Source: Paracyclopina nana
Taxonomy: Eukaryota; Arthropoda; Copepoda; Cyclopoida; Cyclopettidae
Reading direction: 5' to 3'
Assembly: GCA_019096065.1 (NCBI GenBank)
Contig: JAGUCH010000006.1
Coordinates: 3,616,001 to 3,680,000 of the forward strand
DNA: 64,000 nt
In this document: positions 36,301 to 48,200 of the stretch, one piece after another
Numbering within the stretch: the first letter of the stretch is position 1
Layout: each line of letters starts with the position of its first letter
Notes under the pieces: generated by a model
What the model saw: the letters and a program-made list of their open reading frames with translations, nothing else
Told to the model about the DNA's origin: nothing
The model's database searches: none
Position numbers and translations under genes: made by a program

Positions 36301-38255
36301 ATGCTTATGTCTTTATTTTTTTAATGCGGATTTTTGCTGGATTTTTTCGTCAGCAGCGATGGGATGTTTTTGCATGCCGTCGCAATTTTTACGGATGCGA
36401 GCGTCTACGATGGTCATTTTGCCATGCTATCAAAAAAGTACTTGATTCGCTTAGCGGAAAAAGGCGTTTTATTGCTTGCCAAATCCTACGCCGAAATTAG
36501 ATTGGACAATTTTAAATAGGGCAAGATTCACGCAAAGTTGAAAAAAATTGATGTGTCCAAAAGAAGCGGCTAAAATAGAAAAAATCATCTTTACCCTCGC
36601 CATCGAGCCAAAGCTGCAAAGGTTAGATATCCATTTTCCTACATCTCCTATAACCGCGTGGGTGCATCAAAAATGGTTGACAAAGAATATGTGGAAGTCG
36701 ATAAAGCAATTGCGAAAGCCGCGTTTAACGTAGCGTTAGATTGGCATTACTGTTATTATGTAGCCGTCAGTCAGACGGATTCGTTGAATGCATCACGGAT
36801 GGAAGCCGCAAATAAATAACGTCGTTTTCTTTGTTCTGCACCTTGAACTCTGAATGCCAAGTGGCTTCGCCGAGGGTCTACGCAGACCATCTTCCACTCT
36901 GCGTTTGCATCCGCAGTCCCAACGAGAAAAGGCCAAAAATGAGCTAATCGGCCTCTGCTGCAGTCCGCAGCTTGAGCGGTGATTGCATAACAATTCTATT
37001 GTAGCGTCCATATTAGCAAGATAAGAATTGGTGTCACAGTTGACTAATGTAACCCCATGGCTGCTAATAATGCTCGTGCAACTCGATATGAGATGCATTA
37101 CGTAAGAAGAGCGAGTTTGTAGAGCTTTTTAGCGTGTGCACTCAGTTGACGGAGCGGGCTAGAAATAAGAAAGCAACGTGCTCCTTCTTCTCTTAGCTAA
37201 CTTTTTACCCACGCGTGATGCAAGGCACTTTTTCTTTTGGGAAAAAAAAATTAAAAGCAAGGGCAAAATAGCTCGGGTAGCGAAGCCAACTTTTTGCCTT
37301 CATTTTTAGAATGCTGGGACATACCTAACTTTTTTCCAACTTACCTGGCTGGCTTGGAAACCAAGAGTTGCATAGTTTATGCTCCGTGCGCCGCAGCGCG
37401 CGCCATCTAACGGCGAAAATGAGGAACGGCAGACGTGCACTTTTTACCTATGGCAACGATCCAGTTTATACGAGTGCGTTTAAAAACCACGTTGCCTCGC
37501 GCGTCAAATGCAGAAGACGATCTTTGCCTTAAAAAGTTGTATCACTCACATTTGGCCTGATTTTTCGAGTTCCAAGAAATGAACCTTAAAAAAAGTTGAC
37601 CTTTGTCAAAAATGCACCCACATGACGAACAAGATGAAAAATAATCCAGATTGGTGGCTTTTCAATGTTTTTCCCTTTTCTTCTGTGCCAAATGCTCGTT
37701 TTCTATCCGCCATCCGTATCAGAAAAGTTATGAGCGTGCATGAAAAAATGCACATTATTCATATTCCAGAAGAGCATCAAGCTCAAGTCACTTCATGCAT
37801 AAGAGATGTCGAGCGCAACTCTCAACAAAGGCACTCATGAAAATGAAATAGCTGAATGTGGCATCAAAGTCCAAATCATCCTAAAAATTAGGATTGGAGT
37901 CACAAATGGAATGAAGCATGTGAAGAAATCATGAGCTAGCCTTGTAAAGAGCATCTCCAGGACTCAGTCTCAACTAGATGGGATGAGCAAATTGATTGAC
38001 TGGATGCAAATTGAGATCAAATTATGTATTCAATACAAGAATGAATTTTCGGATCATCCGGACTACCTCGAACAAAGAATCTCCCTTGAGCTTCCTTGCA
38101 GTTCACAGCCAGCGAGACTTTGCCATAGAACAATCTAGGGAAGTTAGTTGGAGGATGCCTTCATGACCTCTATCACCACATTTAAGTTCTCATATGGATC
38201 TTTGTGAACAAGAAACATACTTGAATAACTGGTTTTACTCCAATAAAGAGTTCTA
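36301..38255. other. Intergenic, nothing recognised
   Basis: AT-rich sequence with short chance frames on both strands. I see no domain, repeat family or RNA gene. Confidence 0.4.
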
Positions 38256-38259
38256 TAGG

Positions 38260-38512
38260 TCATACATACAATGACAGCTCATCCATCTCAGACTCCAAAA
38301 AGTTGATGGCATCTGGATTTTTGCTGAATGCTTGTAAATCCCGTAGTAGCTCAGCAATGTCTGGTTCTGGCTGAGCCATTTCATTGGAGGTTGGAATCTT
38401 GTCTTTGAATTTAATGTATGCCATTGTATGCATCAAAATTGTAATGATGTCTATGAAAAACATTTAGCTCATGGCATGACTTACCAAGATCAGCCACTTG
38501 ATTAGCCTGGCA
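38260..38512 (-). pseudogene. Possible terminal exons of an unrecognised gene or gene remnant, with partial duplicate
   Basis: A 22-nt exon (about 38512-38491, TTTTTGCCAG acceptor and CTTG|GTAAGTC donor) can splice in phase to an exon beginning near 38455. It then reads about 67 codons to a stop at 38260 (IKFKDKIPTSNEMAQPEPDI, LLRDLQAFSKNPDAINFLES). The acidic helical ending looks protein-like, but I do not recognise it and see no upstream exons. A segment at 38298-38356 recurs, degraded, at 38588-38645 with an offset of 290 bp, so part of the area is duplicated. It could be a dead gene. Confidence 0.3.
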
Positions 38513-39464
38513 AAAATGATAAAAATGGTCAATGAGATCCAATTTTGGATAAGTTTGCCATAAATGGAAGTCAAATAATAATTATATAAAAAGTTTATGG
38601 CATCTGGATTTTTGCTGAATCCTCCCAAAACCCGAGGTAGTTCAGCTTATTAAGACTGAATTTTAGAGCTAAGAGTTAGAAACATTTTTCCTCACATGAT
38701 TGGCTTACGCTATCAACTAGCGGAACAAACTACCAAAAATGCAAGTGATACAAAAAAGTTCAGGAATTATTAAGGATTGATTGCTAGATATAGCGAAAGA
38801 AAAAATCCAAAGCAAATTCAATAAAAATGGTGAGGCGCGATCCGGACTCAAGCTCAAGCTTCAACAAAAAGTGGTAACAGAGCCAACTGTTTTGAGTGCA
38901 ATTTCTTTAAAAAGTATGTCTCACTAAGCTTTGAGATTGACTGTGACTGTCAAAGGATTTTTTTGGCGCGCACCCTAAAACTGCCATTTTCCATAAGTGT
39001 GCCAAATATTACAGTATTGATCAAAATTTTACAATCCAATGTTTTCTTTACTTGTATGAGTAATTTTGGAGCCATGTATAATTGTACAATTTTTGAATAG
39101 CAACTTGTTGTCATTTTTTCCTCATGATATTAGTTTCCAAGTCATCTTGGTTTTTAAGATTAAACAGATTTGCAAAAAATATTGATCACGAATTCATCCT
39201 AAAAAATAACCCAATTCTAATTCTTATCGGTCTGAGTTTGACTACGAGTCACACTCATTTAATTTGTTGACAGACAGCAACTTTCTTCACGTGGAAGCAA
39301 AAGTTAGCCTAGCTACAATAGCCCGCAAGATGAAGAGATTCCTCATAGTATTTATGTGCAAATGACCCAACTTTTTCACAAAGTGATCCAATTCCAACTC
39401 AGCAACAGTTAAGCACTGATGACAGCCATTAAATGCAATTTCTTACATTATTAAGATGAGTTAC
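38513..39464. other. Non-coding stretch with the degraded duplicate
   Basis: Apart from the 38588-38645 partial copy, I see no structure here. Confidence 0.35.
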
Positions 39465-39680
39465 CTTTTGGTTCAATTCAATCAAGTTGACATAAGCCTC
39501 TCAAGCGGGCAGTAAAAAAGCATGGCCTGGCCTTGAAGACCATATCTGACTGTTCTGCCACATCAGTGCACATAGTCTTCTGCATTAGAAGGGTATCAAA
39601 CTGGAGGACCCCATCAACTTCAGGAATGTCTATAGCAAGTGCCATATCATCAGTGCATAATAGCAGGTCATGATCAACCT
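39465..39680 (-). pseudogene. DEAD-box RNA helicase fragment (DDX55/Spb4-like), disrupted
   Basis: Read on the minus strand across frames, this segment keeps the C-terminal helicase landmarks in order. These are LLLCTDDMA with IDIPEVD (motif V region), then YVH, then CGRTVRYG (motif VI region), then FLLP and YVNLIELNQK, ending at a donor-like AAAAG|GTAACT. The pieces lie in different frames. At least two frameshifts are needed, one after QFD and one in a T run. TGA replaces the expected arginine codon before CGRT, and a second TGA follows FLLPA. Motif V has ALA in place of ARG. It is a dead copy. The retained donor suggests an unprocessed duplicate and not a retrocopy. The intact parent gene is not in this window. 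Confidence 0.75.
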
Positions 39681-42219
39681 ATTTGACAGGACATTCACAC
39701 CTTGCCTAAGCATTTTTGAAAGTTTCAGTAGAGTTTTCAATTTGGGCAAAATCTCTAGAATTGAGATGAGAAATGACAATCTAATCCGCTGCTCTTCAGA
39801 TCTTCCGCAACAAAATCCTTCCTATCTTTAAAAAGAGGATTGGTTGAAGCCTGAAAAGTCAAAAGAACGGTCACTTTAATCTTCTAAATCAAAGTTTTTT
39901 ATTCATAGCTGAAAACTAATCATTTAGTAAAGCAATCCGGATGATGAACAAGGTTGATATCAGGCAAAGTTCAACTCCTGACGTAAGTACATTCAAATAC
40001 TCTATAATTAATAAGTGAACTTGAACTTTTTGGAAATAATCCAAAGAACTTAAATTGTCAAAATCAACGCAATCACAGAAGTGTGCCGATTTAGCATGAC
40101 AAGACTCAATTATGAGAAAATGGAAGAAATTATAATCTACTACCTTTCTTGTTCTGGAGTCGTTACAGAGAGTTCAAAGGCTTTCTACTTTTCAATCATT
40201 GGGTTAGGTAGGATATCAAAACTTCTCAATAAATCGAGTAAAAAAATTTATTTGGAGCAATGGCCACAGCTTTGCAGCTCCTTAACCTTTTCAGTTTTCC
40301 TTTTTTCCTTTTTTCTTTTTCTTATTGTTTTGTTTTGATTCGTGACGTCATAAAGTACGGAATTTTGCGCGAAAATTCAAACGGGCAAAACTTTTACTAT
40401 CAATCGATGCAATCGTAACATCTGAATTTTTTCGTTAATTCATGGCTAGTCTTTGAATTTGATATTTTCATGGATAAATTGATGATTTTATGCTATCAAG
40501 GTTATTTTGCTAGCTTGAGCTTTTAATCATTTTTGCAGCTTTTTAGGAAACATGAGCGGAATTCGTCCAGCTTTGCCCTTTGCGTGTAGAATTTAAGCCT
40601 GCAATAAGTATCTTTTTATAGGGCCATAAACGGAGAATTTCTTAGCTAACGCGCAAAAACGGTGAAAATTTGCATTTTTTTCAAACCGGTTGTTGCTCCA
40701 TTGTAGTTCATTATTTGCTTAGCTAAAAGCAATTCCATACGATCAAGCCGACATCGAGTCTGCTAAGGTCTTCTTTGTTACTAACATGTTCAATGTACTT
40801 TTTCGCCCGTAGCAACGAGCAAAGTTCATAATTGGCCTGGAATTTGCAGTTTATCACACACAATAATTATCAATTAAGCTTTGTTCAGCTGTTCTTAATT
40901 TTGTATCTATAAGCATCACCACATGACTTCATCCTACTTTTATAAAAAGTTAAGTTGCTGCAGCTAAAATATTGCAGCTCAATTTGCAAAAGTTTTTTAA
41001 TAAAATGAGGGAATTTTATTTCGGCAAAGAGCACGAGGCATGACAAATGGGAGAGTAATCCTAGCTTGAGAAATGAAAATTCCTTCATTGCTGTTCCAGG
41101 CAACGTTTTGGAATGTTTTTAAGTCAGCTAGGGAGTTTATAGGATTGGCTTCTTGGCCAAGCAAAAGTGAGTGCGATTTTACATGCATAGCTTTACTGTG
41201 TGTGTGTGCACACATATACACATCTGTGTGTAAGCTCTTCTTCTAGGGTGTGTACAAATTGTGGAAAGTTTCAAAATTCAAATTTCCAAAACAGATCATG
41301 GATATGTGCGTTTGAAGCCTTTTTTCTGGCCATGACAAGAGGCCTAATGAGATTGGGGAAAAAATTCAAATTCGGGCATTATATGAGGCAAATGTGCGAT
41401 CCTTCTCGGCATTTGATTAGCATAAAGCTTTCCAGAAAAATAGAATGTACCCAAAATTAGCCAATATTGCTAATTAAATTTTCCCGACATTTGGGCAACC
41501 CTACGATAAGCTCGTGTGGAATCAGTTCCCCCCTACTTCTTAGCTAGCATTTTGCGCGGTAAAAAACTTCAGTAGTCATAGTGCTTCTGGATAAAATTGT
41601 GACCTAAAATTTCGTTTGACTTTTCAAGCATAAGAGAAAGCCCAAAATCCGGCGGTGGCGGAAATTCGAAGGACTCTACTTCAAAAACCAAAAGGCCATG
41701 AAAAGAAGGCCAAAAGGCCTATTGTGCCTGTGTACAATATAAGCTTGATTAAAACTCTGGCAAGTTAGGTAAGGCTTTTCTTAATTTGATTTCGCAACGT
41801 CGCTCGTCAACTTTATCAATATGAGCCTAAAAAAGGCTGAAGCAAAATGAGAAATGACTGAAACGGAGGAATGATGTATACAATAGGCACAAACTTTTGT
41901 TCTGGAAAACAATAGCATGTCTGATGAAAAACTACTTACAAAACAATCAGAGTTTAAAACAGCTTAGCTCTCCATAGTTTTGCCAAACTTTGAAGCCTTT
42001 CTAAATGGAAAGGCCACGTTATATTCCAATTCTCTCGCATAAATGATGCATGATTTTTTTACCAAAAAATGGCTTTATCCCACACCATTGCTGAATTATT
42101 AGCCATGAATGAAAATGAATGTTTTTGACAAATTATACACGAGCAGATGTATGCTCTTCGCTATGATTATTAATGGTGGACCTTAATTAGTAATGATTAT
42201 TTCAGCAGAAGCATTGAAA
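39681..42219. other. Intergenic and presumed 5' region of the MAP3K gene
   Basis: AT-rich sequence with no recognisable coding exon. An acceptor (GATTATTTCAG) just before the first recognised MAP3K exon suggests an upstream, possibly untranslated, exon somewhere here. Confidence 0.4.
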
Positions 42220-45200
42220 ATGAATCGGTTCTCCTCCATGGCTAATGTGGGTGGGGCCGAGAACTTTTGGGTGGAGCCAGGGGGCGTGGCCTCCTCGGTT
42301 GACCCGCCGCCACCGCCGGATCCAAGCGTGGATTATGAGCTGTCATCGATGGCTTTGCTAAGCTTTTCGGCCAAGACAAGGGACCTATTCAGGCAGAAAA
42401 TGATGAGGAAGAGAAGAAGCTCAAAATCAATGCATGTTGGACCCCCAGTAAGTCTTGTATATTTGGCCTGCGAGCTCAAATCGTATAAATATCTTGAGGC
42501 GTATAAACACGAACTTCGTCCCATTCATTTCATTTTTTGCACTATAATCGACTTTTGTCAAATTACAGCTATGCTCAATTTTCCTCCGGAAAAAGTAGCT
42601 GGCAGAGATATTTGATGGATATGTAGTTTTAGCTAGAAGTTGCTACAGAATTCGAAAATCCGAAGCAAAAAATCTCCAGATTGGGAAGAGGTTTTCGCGT
42701 AAAAAGGAGCTTGGGCAGTTGACAAGCCCTAGATAAAGTGGAAGAAGAAGTTCTTAGCTTAATTCCAAACTTTTTTGCACTCGGACAGCACCATAGTGCA
42801 CTATTTTTAAAAGGAGGTGCGCGTGTGTGATAAATCACGAGCTAAATCTAGAATTAGCTTTATACACATAGTAGTATATGATTTTGGTGTCGCGGATTTC
42901 AAAGCTCAAAACTTGTTTATGAGGAAATGTAAGAAAGTAAGCAAATAGTAGTAGGCCTAGTTTTGACTATTTACAGTTTTATGATGACTTCCAGATCATT
43001 GCGAGGATCGCTGGAACTCACGCAGGGAAATACGCACGTACTCAGAGCTTCCAACATCCAATTTATTCTGAATGAACTTCATTAGCTTATTACTATTTGG
43101 GCTATAACAACACGCGCGTTCTATGTGCTGCAAAAAAATCCCAACTGAATTTTGGCTCACCAATACTTTATTTCCTACTTGCCAATATTCACTCCTTTTC
43201 TTTGAAATTCAAGCCTACTGAAAAATGGATAGTGGCGCTGTACAACTATTGCCAGCATAGTGTCTTTTTTAAAGGAAATGGAAGATATGTGAAATCGAAT
43301 ACTGAAAGGAAACACTATGTGATGCTTTCTGAGCCTTACGCTTATGCATTTGAGTGGGCCTTGAAAAAATGCCAAACTACAGATGCTGCAGAACCCACAT
43401 TGATTAAACTTTCAGCAAAAGCTAGGTTCGTACTCTTGTGTTATGACAGCTTTCCAACATGTATGGTAGGAGTCTGTTATCTTCATGAATTTCTGCTTCA
43501 TGAAGCTATTTTCAATTCAAAGTCCTTTTTGCAATTCATCCTTTTATTGAAAAATACTTGAATTTCATCTGCTGCCTGGCACAGACTTAAAGGCAAATTT
43601 GTTTGCTTTCACTAAGCAATTCTAGGAAGAAAGTGCTCTCCTTGGTTTCTGTTGATTTATTTACTATTTCACGACCATAAGGGCAGTACAAGGAAACATT
43701 TTTGATTCATTTCAGGTTCAAGATGAACTCAAGCTTCAAAGACCAACAAAGTTGCCGCTGTTGACAGCAGTGCACGAAAAGAAGGCCAACAATCACTTTA
43801 AAAAGGCTGGTACTCGGAAACTTTCAGGGAATGCCAAATCTGGGGGCATTGGAAAACAGCAGCAGCATACGAGCCACATTAGCGAAGAAATGATGGTAAT
43901 TAACATTTAATTGCTCTCTATCCAACCAACTCTTGCAAAAGTGAGCAATAGGTAATTTCGCTGTTATAAAACTTGTTTCTGACAGCTTTCTTGAAATGAA
44001 AATTGAGTATACTTTTCACGTCACTATGCACTGGTACTCTTTTGATTTCCAAAAAGAGGGCAAAAATGGCTGCAAAGTTGCACAAAAAATAGCACTTTTT
44101 GTGCTTTGATGATGGCCTTATTTTTGCACCTTGTCTAGCAGTAAATTCTATCCTTGAGCCACAAAAAATGGGTTCATTCGCTCTGGTTAGAAGACTGATG
44201 GTCCTCACAAAGTATCTTGACTTTTCTTGATTTTTCTTCACCACTAATGCATTTAGTAGCAGCAGAAGAAATTGTTGATGATTACAGAATGGCCAACCTT
44301 GCTGCTAACTGCAAATTGATCATAGATAAAGTCTAAGGAAATTGTTAGCAGAGCCATAAATTAATGCACAAAACATCTGCAGACAGAAGCCAAGACAGCT
44401 GCACCACTTTTTATTAGATCTATCTTGCAGCTAGGGGTTAAGCTCCTTGGCTTTTGTTTTGAAAACTGAGACTAGCAGCTGATTAAAAGCAACTGTACAG
44501 TCTCAAATATCAGCCGGAGTGTTCAGGAAAAGCCATTATAAAGCTAAAAACTGCAAAGTCCACACAATTTGCTAAACTTATTGTCTAGCAGCTTTTCGAA
44601 AGCACGCTCAGAAGCCAACAATTGCTGAATTTGAAGCTTATTCAAAGCTTGCAGATTTGCCATTTGCAGGGGAATAGCAATTTGGAGCGACGAAAAACAG
44701 AAGGCCACAGATGTATAGCACAAATAAAACCAATTGCGAAAAAGTCTAGCACTATCCTATATTGAATCCAGATGGCTCACAAATACTCCAAAGGGCTCCC
44801 TGCAGGATCTGCAATTCTTCTAACAATCACACTTGACTTATAGGCCATGTCACTCAGGAAACTTTTCTCTTGAGCTAAAAGATTGACTACTTTTTCTGCC
44901 TCTGGAGCAGCTAGATGATGGAAGAACGAGCAGCTTTCGTCTGCTGACGCTGCTGGCTTAAAAGTCAAGATTCTGAGCCCTTTTTTCCTGGCAGAATTTT
45001 GCAAAGATGACACGAAATGATTCTTCCTTGATCCGCTTACAGCAACGATATAACGTCTCATGGGGATCAAAAGTGGGGGAATTAATGCAAGAATTTCATT
45101 CCAGACTCGCTATTCGGTGCAGCCCATTGATCGAAACGTGTTTCAAGTGATGGACTTGAAAACTGACATCAAATCCAAGGTCACAATTGGCCCACAGGTA

Positions 45201-48200
45201 AAAACACGGTAGAGCTTTTTCCCTAGAGTCCACACTGAATGAAAGAAAATTAATTTCAGACTTGCTCCTGTTCTTCCCAAGAGTTCCCCTGCTCACATCT
45301 AATTTTCGTCATGACCAAGGCTCTCGGCGTGTCTGAGAGAGACCCAAAAATATGGATGACAGAGTTGGATCCTCACCAGGCAAGTTAAACACAAGGATTC
45401 GTATTTTATCACAAATTTTTCAAGCGAGGAAAATGCCACTCTGAAAATACATTGGCCTTTCAAATGAGATATTGGAAGAAAAGATTTTAAGCCAACAAAC
45501 GGCGAATTACCACAATTTGTCGTGCCTAAGTGAGGCCAATAATCTGACAAATCTGTTTTCAAGTCTTTTCAAGACAAATATTGACAGCAAAATGTGACGG
45601 CAAAAATCGTTCCATCTCCACAAATTGAAAAGTTTCTATTCGCTTTCACCCTTGAGTCGCTACGTTTACCTTCTAGGCTTTGATCAACGAAGTAGGCAAC
45701 AGCTGAATGTAATTAGTTTGTTTTGATTTCGAACTGCATGAACAAGCTGGATTGTTTTTGTTTTGAAGAGCTACTTTCCGGGCTTAATTCTCAGTTTTTT
45801 GGCTATTTCTCCCTCATAAGTTCCACCCTCGTCATAGCCTGGAATCTCTTCAGTTCTTGAAACTTACGTCTGAGTTTGACAGCTCTTTTTCCTGCTGCAG
45901 GTCGATTCATTGACATCGTGGTTGGCATCTGACAATGTGCCTGTGGTCGCGGGGTCTGTGCAAAACCACCCAAAAAGTGGTTCACCTCGAGTTTGCAATT
46001 GGTTGGAAGACTTAGAGGTTGGAGGCGATTGTGAGGCCATCCCATTGCCTCATAGTGAACCGATCCCTCAGCAATTCTGGACAGTGGCATGTGGATGGAT
46101 ACCCATTGTTGGAAGGGACATAGTTGCATGCCTTTTCTCAAGGGACTGGGAGGTAGAGTACTATTATATTTATACACATAAGTCCATATTGCTTGCTTCT
46201 GTTGTTGTGGAAGACAGCTGTTACAACGCATATTAGACATTTCAGAAGTAATTTTTTTCCATCTGAAGAAGGCATATCTTGCCTCCATGCTTCATTAGAT
46301 TATATGGTGTTGCTATAATCAAGTTACACTCAGGAAGGCAGCATACAGCAGATGTCTATTTTTAAGTATGTTCATTTTTAATCAAGTCTATTTTGTGCCT
46401 TTCGGCTTGATAATTAATGCGTTTCGAGGGTGCTCATACTATCACGAGTTAGGCTTTCTGTCTGAATTTGTGAATCAAAGTTGGTCCATTACTTTAGCAG
46501 CATTCTCAGACTTCCTTTTAGGCTTTGTGGCTTAGAATTAGTTAAACTATTTTAAAAAAATTGTGACGGCATAATCATATTTTGCCTAATTAATGAGCTT
46601 TTTTCTCAAGTTTTCTGTTTTCTACTGGAGCCACTTTACGGTTAGAGAAGCATGAGTGACATTTCAGGTTATGAAAATAAACTTTTCATTGCGAATCTCC
46701 ATTTCCCTGCAAAAGTCGTTATGGAAGATATCTTAAAATGGCACGTTTTCAGCATCAAAAGGTTTTTCCTTGCCTGCTCTCTCACTCAAAAGTTGCCTTG
46801 AGGCCCTGATCATCACGTAATTCAACTTCAGTTATGAGCGCCGCAACAACTGTATCGTCTGATAGCTTTAATTCACTTACTTTGGGCTCAAGTTTGAACT
46901 TTTTGCTAAAATTCATTTTTGCAACTTAGGCGCCATTGTAGCATACGCAATTACTTAGGCGTTATATAGATAAGCTATAATTCACTCTTCAAATTGAAAC
47001 TGATGTTACGCTGATAATATCACCTGAATATTGGGCTGATGATGCATGCCTAAAAGTACACTCAAAAAATTCCAAAGTTCAAATTGTTTTGGGTTCCTTT
47101 ATTTTCTCGCGCCTTTGTAGCTTGGCATCCTTTACAAACAAACTATGTTTGGCAACTTTAAGAGCTTAAGTACATCCTTGCTTTTTTATTTGATATCTTT
47201 AATTCAAAGACATCACAAGATTCTCAACAAGGACTTATGACGTCTAATTTTTTGTAACTTTTTCATTATTAATAATTGTCGTGGTCTAATTTTAAAAACA
47301 CTCAAATGTGCTCATATTGCAATTTTATTCTTATGCCTTTAGCATAAGACCACTTAAAGTGCAAAAGTACTAGTGAAGCTTTTGAAAAAAGCCTTTTCTT
47401 CATTCTCTAAATCAATTACTTAGCTTTATCCTACGCAAATCTTAAAAGCAGCTGAGCAAACAGTCATTAATTGGCCTGCTCCAAAATTGCAGTGCATGAG
47501 GAAGACAGAAATGGGTTTCTTTTCTTGAGTGGCTAGGTTCTAATTAACGACTTGGTAGAGAAAGGCCTCATCTGATGCACTAGTTTGTGAATAAGTAATG
47601 AGAAAATCCAGAGACTTCCAAGCAGAAAATCTAATGTCGTCTATCTGTGGAATGCATTTTGAGCCAAGTTGATGATGGCCCTTACAATTGAAAGATGCAC
47701 TAACGAGGATAGTTTTGGGGATTAATAGTGGTTGGAGCACATTTCCAATCAATTTTTTGCCAAGAAAACTGCAATGTCATAAGAAGAGGAAAATTGGAAA
47801 AAATGGAATCTGAGAAAAAATTCCAATAAGCCCTTCCATTGACGAACCAAATGGCAATTAATTGCTTTTCGTCATTTTAGATCAATATATCGTAATTCAC
47901 GCAGCGACATAAAAGTAAAAGAAAATAATTTTGCAAGAGTAACAAATTATTACCTTCATAGCTCTTCCATCCAATCGCACAATCTGCAAATATGTTCAAA
48001 AATGGCTCGTTTCCTTTACAATCCAATATAACGTCGTGGTGTTTTGTGTGGTGGTCAGTGAAAAAATTGGAGATGTTGGCCTAATTGGCCACATTCTATT
48101 GAGAATCTGTTGCAATCATGCTCCTAACAAACTGGATAAGATGTTGCGTAATATACCTAATTATATAACTGATCGCAGAGAAGAAACTTTCCAGTCAAAA

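Noticed and set aside
35846-36500. Several 120-170-codon frames on both strands upstream of NCoR
   Set aside because: GC-rich sequence has few stops; the frames contradict each other and lack domains.
43097-43561. 154-codon plus-strand frame in a MAP3K intron
   Set aside because: Starts at TTG with no upstream ATG or good splice links, contains no recognisable domain, and a stop separates it from the open sequence upstream. Possibly a remnant, but unsupported.
44777-45070. 97-codon minus-strand ATG frame in a MAP3K intron
   Set aside because: Protein-like composition but no family, no splice context and no second line of evidence.
45803-46288. 161-codon minus-strand frame
   Set aside because: Antisense to the MAP3K exon 45901-46152, which has supported splice sites and phase.
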